NCBI RefSeq assembly: GCF_943734655.1 | Contig: NC_071354.1 | Location: 48,414,044 to 48,478,043, forward strand | DNA length: 64,000 bases | Reading direction: 5' to 3' | Source: Sabethes cyaneus | Taxonomy: Eukaryota; Arthropoda; Insecta; Diptera; Culicidae | In this document: positions 1 through 13,135 of the stretch, one piece after another | Layout of the letters: every line of letters begins with the position of its first letter | Position numbering within the stretch: position 1 is the stretch's first letter | The notes under the pieces: generated by a model | Told to the model about the DNA's origin: nothing | Databases searched by the model: none | What the model saw: only the letters and a program-made list of their open reading frames with translations | Position numbers and translations under genes: made by a program

Positions 1-997
<997 letters not shown>

Positions 998-1003
998 CCT
1001 GAC

Positions 1004-1314
1004 TGATATCATTCTATCTCTGTCTAGGGGGAGTCTTCTATGGCCGCGCCTCCAAATACTAAATTTCTCAAAAACAAAGATTGATGAAAATATTCGGAAA
1101 GAATGAAGCAACAGTAAAAGCTAAACAAATGAAAACTGACAAACGGTTCAACCAAAATGGTTGATAGAATCGAGTAAATTTCTTAAAAGTGCAGTTGCAA
1201 ACATTTTTAATAAAAAAGGAGCAACTTTTCTGAACATTGGCTTGATAAGTTGTATTTCCGAAAAGGTTTAAATTTGACATAGAAGATACATTTATTCTGT
1301 TTTTAGCTCTCTTT
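1004..1314. other. Unassigned AT-rich sequence
   Basis: This stretch lies between the microsatellite and the pyrimidine-rich tract. I see no coding signature, TIR or repeat match to the rest of the window. Confidence 0.5.
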
Positions 1315-2330
1315 AACCTTTGCTCTCCGATTTCCTTTTTTGTTTCCTGGTTTTCCTCCTGATTTTCCCGTTTTTCATTTTATTTTTCTCGACTCATATT
1401 GCCCAGTTTGCCCAGTTTTTCCCGTTTCCCGTTCCTAGAATACTACAGGTTTTCTTTTTTCTCCCTACTCTATTCTTTTCTCTTATGGTTTAACTTGTTT
1501 TTTTCTTCTGTTGTCCCTCTTTTTCTGTCACGTTGTTTTTTCTATTTTCCGTGCCGTCTTTCCTCTGCTTGGCTCGTTTTCCTTCCTTTTTCTCTTGTTT
1601 TTCTTTTTTTCTGTCCGCTGTGTCCTTTTTTCTCTCTTTCTTCTTTTTCTATCCCGATTATACTCTCGTTTTTCCTGTTTAGTCTTCTTTCGCATTTTTC
1701 CCTTTTAAATTCTTTTACCATTGTTTCGTTTTCGTCTGTTTCATTCTTCCTCTTATTATGTCCTTTTCTGTCATGTCCTATTTTTCTTTTGTCTTTCGTT
1801 TTCTCTAAATTTTCGTCTTTCTATGTTCTCATTTCCCCTACTCCCATAATAACTCTTATTCTTTTCCTCCATTTCTATCCCGTTTCTTCTCCTTTTCTGT
1901 CCATTTTTTCTCTCGTTTTCTTCGTATTCTTTATCGTTTTTCTTTCTTTTCTCTGATTATCTTTAATCTTTTTTCTGTTCAATCTCCTATTTTTTCCACT
2001 TTCTTTCACATTTTCAACATATTTTTTCCGTTTTCCATGTATTCTATGTATATTTTATTCTTGGCAGATACGTATTTCGCCCACGACTTGCAGGCTTCCT
2101 CTGTGTCTGTTTTCGAACTGCCTTTAATTTTCAGGTTTCTACTAAGACGCTTCAAAAACTTCAGTCGTTTTTCTTTTCTTTTTATTCCTGTTTTACGCGT
2201 TTTCTCTTTTTCCATCCCGTTTGTTCAGTTTTTCAAAATATTTTCTCTGTGTTCCTTTTCTTTTTTCCTTCTTCCGATTCTCGTTTTTCATTTCATGCTT
2301 CTTTCACTGGACACCAGCAAGAAATGGACT
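1315..2330. repeat. Pyrimidine-rich low-complexity tract
   Basis: About 1 kb is dominated by T and C in short degenerate phrases such as ttttctctttttc and cccgtttt. The apparent open frames (for example 1399-1956) are Phe/Leu/Ser-rich products of base composition, not genes. The reverse complement resembles the purine-rich tracts at 13920-14710, 41240-42440 and 45605-45835. A distinct repeat, related to those at 34.8 and 45.2 kb, is embedded at 2043-2167. Confidence 0.8.
2043..2167 (-). repeat. Copy 1 of dispersed CTGAGGAAGCC/GGCGAAA repeat
   Basis: Read on the minus strand, this holds the block gaggaagcctgcaagtcg, then ggcgaaatacgtatctgcc and an AATAAA-like run. The same block occurs at 34780-35001 and 45114-45310. 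The side sequence running from ttcaggtttc to cttcagtc (2129-2167) also recurs beside the other two copies, so this is one element family. This copy has a single arm and no inverted partner. The family is unnamed here; it could be the terminus of a Penelope-like element or a SINE. Confidence 0.65.
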
Positions 2331-4150
2331 GCCAGTAGAAATACGGCAGCAAAACGATAAACGATGGAAGAAGAGGAAAAACGAAAAAACATGAGAGTAA
2401 AAACCACATAGAAAACGATACAGACTAGGAGAAAAAACGCAACTGGTTTCACGCAAATAATTTACTAATCGTAAAAGTAGTGGCAGAATATCAGAATAAT
2501 AATGGCAGAATAATCGAAGTCGAGTTTGTGAAAAAGGCAAGGAATCTAGCAGATTGTCTAGAAATCAGACCTATTGAAAACTTTTGAGGCCTGATAAAAG
2601 GAAAGCTGAATTCCGTGTTCCTTTACAATTCAGATCTATTGTTAGTTTAAAATAATTTTAACATCAAAAATCTTTCAGAATTAAACCAACAAAATTTTCA
2701 AGCAAAAAATTATTATTTCACCTCCCAGCAGCAGCCCTTTGCTGACCCCCGTGAAACGGTGACGTGTGTCAAAAGAACTGAAAAACAATAAATCCACCGC
2801 TAATCAACTCCCGTCGATTGAAACTCAGCATAAGCACCGAAAATCAATTACCATCAATTTTCCACTCAATCTGTGAGTTAATTTCACCCCCGAAAATACT
2901 TCCCACTACATCGCTTGAGACCAAACTGACAGCAGAAACACCATTTGATGACGGTGCACACGAAATATGGATGTAAACAAACCACATGTTAGACTGCTAT
3001 CCAAGCAAGCCAAGGCAAGGGTTAATCGATCGCATTACGCTTACGTACTGAGTGAAGTCCGACACCTAATTAACCGCGTACCGTGTTCCGAAGGAAAAAT
3101 TACGACATCTTTTAAGATTTCAAACACCCGGAAAGAAAGTGACGCGTGCAGTGCCGATTGATGTGCCTGTTGATAAAGCTGAAGGAAAATGTAGGGGAAC
3201 AACAACGGCTTAAGGGCATCACCGCACCGGGCAAGACATGCGCGACCGGATTGGATTTCTACACCCTTCCCTATTCTTTGCTTCGTCAGCATCTTACCGA
3301 CTACTGTAGACCGAGTGTACAAAGAAACAGTATTTATTACATCCTACAATTTAGTGAAGGTTTAACCCTAAATTGCTCCTGCGACCCGAGCGCTGCGGCT
3401 AAGTTTAAGGTGAAGTGGAACCAAACTTGTAGGAAGTAAAAGGGGAAAAGTAGCGCGCTTGTCTTGTGGCAATGGATGATGGCAGAACGCCGAACTGACG
3501 GTTGTTTATTGTTGCTTTCCACTGTTTGATTATGTTGTTGTTCGAGTGTTACAACCTTTTAGAAGCCACTTAAGAGGTGGTTTTTAGGGTTTATGAGGCG
3601 GTTTTTTTTTCTTTAGCATTTTTTTTTCTTGTGTCGGAAGCTGACACGCGACAACGATCTATTTCTGGTGTTCCGGTTTGTCGACATGAGGAGAAAGTAA
3701 TTGTAAATAACTAAAAACTTTTGTGTAGTTTTATAGGCATTTTTAGAGTGCGGTTTTCTCTTAACAGCACTTTTCATCGTTGCTAAAAAAATACTGCGGT
3801 CCAAAAAATATATAGGATAAACCATTTTTCTTCTGATAGGCACTGTTTCAACTCTTTACCACAAGCTTGTTTATCTGTGTCTGTGAATCAGCAGTACATA
3901 AGCCTCCCCTGGTACCGTGTTTATATTTAACAGGCAAAATTAATAACCATAAATCTTACTTTCGAAACACTCCAACCCTGCCACCCACCATCTTTCCCGA
4001 CAAAACCTACCGTCTACTGTGGATCTGCAGACTCCTGTTCAGCGTGTGCGTATGCAAAATACCTTCCCGTAGTCCCGTAGAAGCAAAAACCACCCACCTA
4101 CACTCCCAATCAGCCAGCACGGACGCCACGGCAGCCTGTCGGCTTGTGTT
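2331..4150. other. Unassigned intergenic sequence
   Basis: Short open frames occur on both strands (such as 2967-3161 and 3146-3439), but none has a recognisable domain, splice context or repeat similarity. It may be unique intergenic or non-coding sequence. Confidence 0.4.
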
Positions 4151-4187
4151 CTCTGGTGGCATTCCAGCGATCGCAGATGTGCGATGA

Positions 4188-4195
4188 TATATAAA
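4188..4195 (+). promoter_or_regulatory. Candidate TATA box
   Basis: TATATAAA sits in a GC-richer, CpG-containing segment (about 4100-4430), with a possible start near catcatcc about 30 bases downstream. A frame from 4184 stays open to 4429 but has no recognised domain. This could be the promoter and first exon of an undetected plus-strand gene; no splice evidence supports it. Confidence 0.25.
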
Positions 4196-4440
4196 CCTCC
4201 AAAGACGCACGGCATCATCCGAACCGAACCGACTTGGCTTGATTTCCAACCATCAACCGGCGGGCGGTGCGGCGTAACTTACTCGAACGGCATCAGCAAG
4301 GCAACCAACGCAACGGCAAGCTGCTGCTCGATATCGCATGTAGTTAACGTGATACGACGAAGCCGCTTTTTATCATTTCCTCAGTGCGAGCGCGCGCGGG
4401 TGTCGTCTTTCGTGCTGCCTGCATTCTGATTCCGATAGGG

Positions 4441-4902
4441 TTGAATTTGGAAAATATTAAAAAAAAAATCTCTGGGGTGACGGACTCACCCCCTCCGGGC
4501 TTGAAGTCACCCTCATGTTTTTTTTTCAGCCGGCTCGGTACAGCATGATGAATTTTTTCGTCGACACGAGTTTTTCAAGACGGGCGTAAATTCGTGGGGT
4601 GTAAGTTTTTTAATGTGTCGAACGAGGGGCAACACAACGGTATGAAGGGGTTAATGGTGATTGAAAAAATTTTAAAAATGCAATGAAATTTATTGTGTAT
4701 TTGTTGTGTACCCACATTTTCTTTTATATTTTACTACCTTTTTCCAAATTTTTTAACTAAAATGTGAGAAAGTTTACCTTACTGATTTTTCTTTTCTTGC
4801 ATCAGACCGATTCTTAATCTTTGGCCGAAATTAATCTCCAAACGTTTCTGTTTTCGTCCCCAATACTTATCGATCATTCGACAGAGTGTTTATTGAGAAC
4901 CT
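4441..4902. other. Sequence beyond the mariner stop codon, unassigned
   Basis: This AT-rich stretch follows the stop codon of the minus-strand transposase. Part of it should be the 3' untranslated region of that element, but I could not find the second terminal inverted repeat, so the 3' end is lost or too diverged. Confidence 0.4.
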
Positions 4903-5820
4903 TTACGACATATTTGGTGGAGGCACCCCCCCCTTTATGACGAGCTTGAGACATTTCTCAAAAGAATCGCACGCGGCACGCACCTGGTCCATGGGCATCT
5001 CGTCCCAGATCTTGGAAATGAGCTTCTTAAATTGGTCCATAGTGCTCAGTTTGTGTTCGCTCTGCTTGGCCAGCATGTACGACCATACATAAAAGTCCAG
5101 GGGATTAAGATCCAGTTAGCTGGGAGACCACAAAGTCTTATCGAGAAAATCAGTCAAATTCTCCCGACACCACGCTTGGACGATATTCGCCGTGTGGGCC
5201 GGTGCGCCGTCCTGTTGAAAGACGTAATACTCTTTCCCGTAGAGGTCACGAAGTGCCGACGCCACTACCTTCTCCAGAACCTTGGTCTTATAGTACGCAG
5301 CGTTGATTTTTACGTTTTTCTCGATAAACACCAGTGGAAGCTTCCCACGCTTGGATACGGCCCCCAAACCATCACTGGCGCTCTGGAACCACGAAATGTT
5401 TATGTGGGACGGTGGGATGCTGGCCAACGTCGACCCCCACAGCCGATCATTTTGGACATTGTGCGGCTGTTGCAAGATGAAGAGTCCCTCAACAGAAAAC
5501 ACGTACTCCTGACCAGCGTGCCGCGAAAGTATCAGTTTTGACCTGTTCAGCCTCTTCTTCGTTGTAGCCTCCGTTACCCCGTGAACCTTGCGTTTCTTGT
5601 ACGGCTTACATCCCAGGTCCTTCGCCATGATGGTATGGGCAGTCCCGATCGACACATCCAGGTCAACAGCGGTCTTCCGGATCGAGTGGTTCATTTTTCA
5701 ACGAACTCGCTCCCTCACCACCCTTGATGGCTGCTGGCGTCCTCGCCGAACGCGGCCGCCCGGATCTAGCACGGTCTTTGGCCGAGCCCGTCTCCCGGCA
5801 CCGACGGATGGTGTTATAGA
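4903..5820 (-). pseudogene. mariner transposase, DD37D (maT/ITmD37D-like), inactive
   Basis: The reading frame encodes a Tc1/mariner transposase that would cut and paste its own element. Visible landmarks, in order, are a helix-turn-helix-like stretch (NHSIRKTAVDLDVS), an FS-x-EG-x-F site, QQDGAPAHT and DLNPLDF-VW. Thirty-seven residues separate the Asp of QQDGAPAH from the final Asp of LNPLD, which is the spacing of the DD37D group (known as maT or ITmD37D). It is dead. A TGA lies just upstream of the Met at 5694, and a TAA interrupts the catalytic block at 5116-5118. The first catalytic Asp, normally in FSDE, reads FSVE (residue 68 counted from 5694). The frame then runs to TAA at 4903-4905. 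Confidence 0.9.
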
Positions 5821-5964
5821 TGAAATTCCGCTTTACCCCGTGGGATTATAACCGCCGAAATATGTCGCCGAGTCGCTCACCTCTCGCAGACAACTTTATT
5901 ACGACGTTGCCGTACTCCTTCGTCGCGTGCGATAAACAAATAACAAATGACATCAAGTCGACAT

Positions 5965-6371
5965 CAAGGTCAGTCCAGAGAGGTTTTCTGATGTTCAAAT
6001 TTGTTTTTCACCCCCTCTGGGTTACCATTGACGATCACCGAAATTTTCAAAGCGGAAACTGTTGAATGTATAAACAACGTCGATGGTTGCTAACCAATCG
6101 TTCCGCGCACTTCTGTTTTACAAACTATGAAAACTAGATCACCTATTTTAACTCACCTAACCTCACAGGTTAGCCCAAGGTGAGTTAAAATAGGTGATCT
6201 AGTTTTCACAGTTTGTAGAACAGAAGTGCGCGGAACGATTGGCTAGCAACCATCGATGTTGTTTATACATTCAACAGTTTCCGCATTGAAAATTTCGGTG
6301 ATCGTCAAGGGTAACCCAGCGGGGGTGAAAAACAAATTTGAACATCAGAAAACCTCTCTTGACTAACCTTG
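5965..6371. repeat. Large palindrome, two arms of about 194 bp
   Basis: Left arm 5965-6158 and right arm 6178-6371 are near-perfect inverted copies with no length difference. The 19-base centre contains a smaller hairpin (aacct/aggtt). The structure lies on the 5' side of the minus-strand mariner, between its coding frame and its presumed TIR near 6484. It could be an inverted duplication of the mariner 5' region or a separate foldback insertion. No target duplication is visible at its outer edges. Confidence 0.9.
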
Positions 6372-6460
6372 GGTTAGCCTATATAATACTAAAGCTGACA
6401 CCAATACCAATACACAGAATGCACATGATCCTCACTTACACAACGATGAAAAGTTGTATT

Positions 6461-6485
6461 TGAACTTGTTGAACACCCTGTAGAA
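6461..6485 (-). repeat. Probable mariner 5' terminal inverted repeat
   Basis: On the minus strand this reads TACAGGGTGTTCAACAAG, a typical Tc1/mariner terminus with a TA target dinucleotide. It lies upstream of the transposase in the correct orientation. The partner TIR was not found. Confidence 0.6.
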
Positions 6486-6764
6486 TACTCGCAGTAGCTG
6501 AAACAGCACTGCCAGCAGAAGAGTAACTAGGCGCAGCTACTTTTGAAAGTGGCTGGAAGGTACGGGCGTAGCCAGAAATGTTCCTTGGGGGGTATACAAG
6601 AAAAAAACTCTGACATAGCCTAACCGTAAGGAGTTTATTCGGGAAATGAGGAATTATTTTCAGTTAAAAACTATTTTGGACAAACTGAATAAAAAAACTA
6701 TTTTGGTTGAAATTGAGTGTTCTTCATCAGACAAAAAAATCAAATTGAAACAATAGAGTTAAAA
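6486..6764. other. Unassigned sequence
   Basis: I see nothing recognisable between the mariner terminus and the SINE-like fragment. Confidence 0.4.
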
Positions 6765-6845
6765 TTTTGGCCTCACAGCCGTCATTGAGGTACGTTGTAT
6801 GTTCGAATCTCGACTGGAAGAGGCTGTTAAAGTCCATAGAACGGA
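6765..6845 (+). repeat. SINE-like fragment, 5' part
   Basis: The segment includes gttcgaatctcgactgg and gaggctgttaaagtc, which match the head of the complete SINE copies at 42.6 and 55.6 kb. The 3' half is missing. Confidence 0.6.
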
Positions 6846-7389
6846 GATTCTTCGAAACGCGGCGAGGCTGCTACAGAACAACAACTTATCCTGTATGATT
6901 CCCAATATCACTCTTAAGGTGATTCGACGATTATCGAAACGAGAGGTTTGTTTCTCAGTAAAGGTAGCAAACCTCTTGGCTAAGCAGGGGACTTTGCCAG
7001 GTGGTTAAGCAGGTGACTTGTAGCCAGAAACTTTACCACAACGAACGAAGGCCATCTGTACTAGACTGAAAGCGGAGCCGCGTCGAAGGTCAAATACATG
7101 AATGATAGAGGCTCAAATGGATGCTGTGCCGCCGAGCCAAGTGACAAAATTCGCATTTCGAGAAAAACGCGTTGAAAGTTTACTGCTCTGTACGGTTAAT
7201 ATGAATTGAATTGTACGAAATCATCTCATAATCTGGCTGTTTGCAACATTTATGTAGTCTGATTAGAGTAAAATGTAGCTTTAGAAAATTCTTGATCGTT
7301 TGCTGTCATTAACTCATTGTTTTAAATTTTGCGACTTGGTCCGGTCTGATCCAATACCGACCAAATGAGACGAACGTGCCTTTTTCGCG

Positions 7390-7700
7390 AACGGTAATCG
7401 TTGACGGCGACGAACCAGAAGCGATAGATGAGCTTGTGAATGTGGGATCGCTGGTAGTCGTGGACAACAACGCAAATAAGGAGATCCAGCGTCATATGCA
7501 CCTTACGAACCTGACAATATACCCCCTATTAGACCGATAGACCACACTCACTGAGAACTTATGCGCCTTTGCGGACGACATTTGATGGAGTACAAGCTGA
7601 AAGCGAAGAGTAGTAGAAGTGCATGAATCAAGGGCCACAGACACTGCTTGGGACGATTACCAACGTACATTTGGCGAAAGTCGGTAAGCTATAGTGAACG
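7390..7700 (+). pseudogene. RTE-clade reverse transcriptase C-terminal fragment
   Basis: Translation gives VDGDEPEAIDELVN-GSLV and NANKEIQR, then further on MNQGPQTLLG and LAKVGKL. These correspond, in order, to the C-terminal half of the RTE protein at 33160-34119 (DGDEIEVVEEFVYLGSLV and MNHELHQLL). Stops and internal deletions make it non-functional. It is about 2.5 kb away from, and unrelated to, the mariner on its left. Confidence 0.75.
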
Positions 7701-7799
7701 GATCACGCCGCGTCGTAAGTTTTTTTTTGATGGGCGACGAGTAACCCAGGATCGAACTGAATGGAGCTTAAAACAGCACGAACCACCGCGGCTCTAATT

Positions 7800-7965
7800 T
7801 GATGACGCCACGGAGATCGTACAATCAGCCCACAAATGCACTGGTCGGACCCGGAGAGCTCTTTCGCCCAGTTATTGGTATAAAAAGCCTCCATCGTACC
7901 ACAAACGACTATGAGCTGAGGCTGGTCAACTTTGCTTCACAAACACAACGAAAGTTTACTCTGGC
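7800..7965 (+). pseudogene. RTE-clade endonuclease fragment
   Basis: The frame contains FRPVIGIKSLHRTTNDYELR and LVNFAS, which aligns with YRPVIGPNSLHAATNDNGQR and CVNFAA of the RTE endonuclease at 30841-32754. It lies downstream of a C-terminal fragment of the same kind of element, so the order is scrambled. The two pieces therefore come from separate insertions or a rearrangement. Confidence 0.75.
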
Positions 7966-7989
7966 AGGATCGCCAATGTGATTGTATGG

Positions 7990-10900
7990 TATTGGTATTG
8001 GTATTGTAGTCATCTTGGACACAGGTTGATAAATGATTAGATAACGCGTACTATCAGTGCCACACGTACCTGTAGGCATAAATTAGGCCCAGCAGTAGTC
8101 TGTTACCATCGCGGGCAATCCCGTAGTTCGTTGACATGTATGATACTTAGTTGTTATTTGTATTTAAAAGTTTTGTATTAAAATATAATGTAAATGTTAG
8201 GAAATTGGCTTTTGTTTAAAATACTCGGATTGGTAAATATTAATGCTAGCTTAAATTAGGAAAATTAAAAGGATAAAAATAAACACTCCAAGCAACAAGT
8301 TAAAATCGCCCCGTGTAGCGGACGCTGATAGTGGTCATAGGAGTCGAAGATTAATCTACGGCGATACGCAGAAGGAAAATCCTTCCCCGTACATGCGACG
8401 AGGGTCGGAAATAGGACATGGTAGCGAAATCAGCCAAGTAGCAGTAGCAGCAGTTTGTGGTGTAGCAGAAAAGCCGGCCGGCAGGCTTTCGTTTAACCAA
8501 AGCACGTGTAAGTGAAGGCGAATAAATAGTTTTTAAGGAAGTGTAGACAGTAGTTTAGTAACTCAAAGTGATATCCAAAATCGTGATCAGCAATTCCTTG
8601 TGTGAGCCGACCAGGGGAGGAAGAACGCTACTCACGGCCGTGCTAGCCATTCGAAAAGAGGCAGGTGAAGCACATCCTCAGGATCGCCGACGGTGTTTGA
8701 CCAGCGATCGAGGGCTTTGTCCTAGTTGGTCCTCTACCAACTAGTAATAAGTCCTCAGTCTCTCATACTGCATCCCATCTATCCCTACCTCCTCGTGGTA
8801 CCAGCCGGAATATGAGCAACCTTAGCGGAAATCGGATGACCAACTTCGATGTAAACTAAGGTCGTATACCGACGTATGCCAAACTTTTGAAAGTCGGGAG
8901 CAGACACTGTATTGTGCAATCCATCAGATTATACTAAAGATATGGACTGAAGTATGGTAGGAACTAGCTACGAGCTTGAACGCGATTTTCCTCTTCCGGT
9001 TCTGCTGCACTTTAAGGTCGTGCAGTATCGTCGGGCGGCCGGAACCAGCCTTCTGTTCGGCGCTCTCGCCTTTCTCCTGAAGGGAGAGAATATTTTAAAT
9101 ACCGCATATATCCAGTGGACACGAAGTGCCTCACGATATCCAACTTATTTGCTCCGCGGTGGAGCTATCAGTATCATTATCTTCATACAGCAGTACGAAC
9201 AAAGCATCGAGCGTAGTTGCTTAATTATTTTGGCCATGGCTGCTGCAAATCAGCTGATAACGCTGTCATTTCAGTCGCTGTCAATCAGTCGATTTTTTTA
9301 AATGCTCGCCGTTGAATCACTTTTTGGACGAATGTAAATAATGACAGCTCTCCAAGTTAAGCCAGAAAAAGCAATCAACCCCAGGCTGCACCAAAAACGA
9401 CAGTAACCTCTTCTGAACTTCAGAATCTGAAGGCACCCTCTTTGATTAATTTTCAGGTTCAGGGTTCCAGAAGTTATCGTCACTTTTCAAACTTTTGCTA
9501 CAGAAGGCTTGCCAAATGAAGAACTTTTTCGGGAACTAAAACCTTTTTTTGTTTTGTAATTTTCCAGCGTTCCAATTAAGCGTCCTTGAGCATTTTTTGT
9601 CTCCAGATTTTGCTTTGCGTTTCAGTCCAGTATCCTGAAATTTTTCTAACCAACTTTCTTTACATTCTGGATATAGAATAGCGAAATTCAGATCGAATGT
9701 GAACAGATCTTCAATGACTTTATTCTAGTAAATAGAAACCAGCCAAACCATTGCAAGACCCTTCGTTCCACGTCGCGTTGTTTATCCGTGGATAGAATGG
9801 ATACCAACATGTACCTACACAGACACCGACAACCAGAATACACCCAGCGTATTCCAATTGACGCCTGAATCCTGAAAGCTGATGCTGTAGACGATCACGA
9901 TTTTGCGATGCTAGCGGGCTTGCCTCGGAATGCAATCAATATGTAGATTTTCATTCCGTACCTACACGCGACAACCCGAGCTTAACTCTTTTCCGTGCTT
10001 TATTTCACTTTATCTAAATGAGAAGTGAGGAGTTTCCCTGCGGAACCAGAAGGACCATTGAAGCACGTTCTGATGCGCATTGAAGCCCTATCGAAAAACG
10101 AGAGTGTGCATTGTAAAAGCGGGTACGAGCTTTCGTGGAAGGAGGAGATATTGAATTTTTAATGATATTTTTTAACCAGATTTTGATTAGGGGAAAATTT
10201 GAGAAAAGAAAAAACCCGAAAGGAGAACGAGAACAGTTATCATTTTTTGAATTTGAAGTTTAGGCGGAAATTTTTTTTTTTTTTTTTTTTGTTTCATTTG
10301 AGGCTTGTTCGATTCAGTAAGAAACCGTAATTATTTTTCTCTTTCAAGCAAGCAAAAAAAAGTCCATCCTTGAATGAACCCGATCCGAAAGAAAAGGATG
10401 CTGAAGGATTACTTTCTTTTTTGTTAACTGTATCCTACCCCGGGATAAGCGCAGACTGTTCACTTTTTTATGCGTCTTCACCTTGGCTGATCGTTTTCTT
10501 TTGGATCATATTTATTTAACCGATTTTTTGGTTTTGCTCATTCATGAATGTTTCGAGAAAAAAAAGGCAACAGTATAGAATGGGATCCGTTTGATTTGCG
10601 GTTGATTGATTGCTTTATATCCTTATGCAGGGAGTAAACATTGTACGATGCGGAGGCTGCATTTTACCGGGATGCATCCCTCCTAGCCAGCAGGCTAGCG
10701 GTTAATCCGCTATGTTCACCATTAGTTTGTTTGAGGAAGCAGATAGAACGCTGATGTGTAAAAATCTAGAAAAAATATCAGGTTGTACCGATTGGAAAAA
10801 AATCTTAGCCGAATGTTTCTTTTAGTATTTTTTTGTGGGAGGATATCCTAACGGAACATTTAGAAAATATTCGAACTTGTGATGACGTGGTTAAAAAAAG

Positions 10901-12779
10901 CCTACACTTTATCACAACAAGTCTAAGGCTTCACAGCAAATCCGCATATTGTTAAATCATTTTACTAACCCTCGCCGTCCGGAAAGTCACCCTGACAAAC
11001 TGCCGGCTTGGCACTGATTTTACGAGCGACCATTAGGAGTCCATTAGCGGTCGTTCATGTTCGGTGCGGTGAATTACCTTTTCCGCCACGTTGCTACTGT
11101 CCACCTTCTGTCGGATTTGTTCTACCCGGCAAAGACGTACAGCTTTGTTCAACTGTCAAATCGTACATCGTTCGTAGGTTGCACGCTAACTGTGGAAGCA
11201 GCAGCAGCAGTGCCACGCGGATCAAGACAAATGGAAAAACTCACGACGAAGACGAAGCGCCAGCCAGGATGGAAACTGACAAAAGGTTGTCACGTGCGAT
11301 CCACGGTGTGTAGCCTGCTCCGGCGAGTGCGATGGGGTGCGGATGCATCATCTAATTATGTGCTGCTGTCTTGTGTTTCAAAGTCGTTGCCCGCTCGCGC
11401 CACTCGTAATTTGTCAAGGACCGCTCGATGCAGTAGTGGAGCGAAGAGTACTTAAGCGCCTGTAAGCACTTAGGCACGCCAACTCGTGGGTAGCTCCTCC
11501 TCGCTTAATGTACTCATCTTTCTTTTGATATTCAAATTTCCCGCTCCGCTACATCCGAGAAAACGGAGGTGAAGTCATACTTCTTCATTATACAGGGTGA
11601 TGAATGCTGTCAGTTCCTTACCGTGATCGAGTACGACGGCAAAAGTTACATCCAGAACTGAAAAACACGACAATACAATTGATATCACATGTTACAGTTG
11701 ATTTATTGGGTTTCCGCCACAACAGCGTACCGTCTTGGAACCCCTAGTAATTACGGGTTCCATAAATCGGTTAAAGGGGCAAACCACACACACGCACCCT
11801 ACAATACAACCTTTTACTGTAACTCTTCCTTCTTCAAAGCAAAACTCTTCCAAAACGAAACTCCAATAGAGTAAAGTAAAAAAGCACGAAAGGTAATAAT
11901 TACATTTCACGTTAATCCTTTTAGGAGCGGTTCGGAAAAAAGTAACCTGAGCCAAGGGTTGAAAACAACCTGCGATCGCGGTTTTGTTTTCCTGTTTTTC
12001 TTCTGCCGATGAAACTATTGTGCAAGAGCTTCTTTCGAATTGGAATGAGCAGGTATCGGGGAATGATTTTTAGTCCTTTACCGTCTGTTCGTTTCTAAAG
12101 GTTATTTAATCCTTTCCTCATTATTAGTTTTCTCCGACCGACGTAAGGACAATTCAATGGCAGCGTGGGTGGTATTCTGTATGGTCTACAGCACAGGCTG
12201 CTGCAAATAAGTATAGGACGAAACCGATGAGGGCCGCACAATTACTGCATGGTTAGAGGTTGGCCGGTTTTTTTGCTGGTTCGGTTTCTTTTTATGCAAC
12301 GAAACAGTTGTAATTAAGATCGTCATTTAGACAAATTGAGTCATCTTTCACATTGCATTAAAAAGACAAGCTCGCCAGAGCCCAACGAGTTTGAAACCAA
12401 TTTCGTTGCCCACTTTCCTCAAATTTCTTGGTCATCATTTTCCTTTGACATCGAAAGCGATAAAAAAAACTGATAATTATTGTAACAAACTTGACAGAAG
12501 CAATGAGATTTTAATTCTAAAAGTTATAGCATTCTGTTCCTTTCGTTCCATTACCTTTCCGCTCCAAAATGGAAGTAAATGTTCTTGCATTCTTCGGACG
12601 TTTTTCACTAATTATCACAGCAATTAACATCTAAATTCTGAATTCTAAATTCTGAAAAATTATCAAAAAATCCTAAGTTTTACCAAAACGACACTACCAA
12701 CACGGCATACTGGGGCACATGTCCCACCTTTTCTTTATAACAAAATAAATTCTGTAACCCAGAAGTTCGTAGTTTTTAA
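7990..12779. other. Unassigned 4.8-kb region
   Basis: I recognise no gene or classified element here. Open frames such as 8954-9301 and 11057-11455 have no identifiable domains. A segment at about 8280-8570 with an AATAAA-like run looks like it could be an LTR, but no partner LTR, primer-binding site or pol frame is present. A poly(T) run lies near 10270-10290. A single TACAGGGTG at about 11592 resembles a mariner end but is isolated. Confidence 0.4.
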
Positions 12780-12945
12780 TCTGCCACTATTGAATTTCAA
12801 GTCTAATTTCATGTCCACTGCCACGTCTAATTACAACGTCGATAGCTTGTTTTCAAATCCAGTCCAAATTAAATTCAAATTCAAGTCCAAATTGAAACCA
12901 ATTTAAATTAATTTTAAATTTGATGTCCAATTTTAGGTTGAGTGA
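12780..12945. repeat. Degenerate short-period satellite (AATTTCAAGTCC-like)
   Basis: Phrases such as ttcaaatccagtccaaatt and caagtccaaattgaaacc recur with a period of about 12 bases. The same degenerate repeat is much longer at 45870-46470. A SINE follows directly. Confidence 0.65.
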
Positions 12946-12954
12946 TAGTCCTGT

Positions 12955-13130
12955 CACGGTCGCCATGCCCGCTCAGTTAGCTCCGGAGTACAATGCTCGT
13001 CTAACAAGCCAGTCTTCGCAGGTTAGAATCTCAACTGGGCGGTGCCGCTATTGAGTCAATAGGATCTTTACACCAGCCCCGTACTCTAATAACCGTCGAT
13101 AAAGCAAGGTCAAGTTCTTAAGCACGTTTA
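12955..13130 (+). repeat. SINE-like copy with tRNA-type head
   Basis: It contains gtctaacaagccagtcttcg, aatctcaactgggcggtg, gagtcaataggatc and aaggtcaagttc in the same order as the copies at 26.6, 42.6 and 55.6 kb. The B-box region is diverged (gttagaatctc). Confidence 0.75.
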
Positions 13131-13135
13131 TAGAG

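Noticed and set aside
1399..1956. 185-codon plus-strand frame rich in Phe, Ser and Leu, looking like a membrane protein
   Set aside because: It lies in a pyrimidine-rich tract; the hydrophobic composition follows from T/C-rich codons in any frame, and similar frames occur in every such tract.
8140..8600. Possible LTR with an AATAAA-like run
   Set aside because: No second LTR, primer-binding site, gag/pol frame or target duplication was found.
11585..11605. mariner TIR suggested by TACAGGGTG
   Set aside because: There is no partner end and no transposase nearby, and nine bases can occur by chance.
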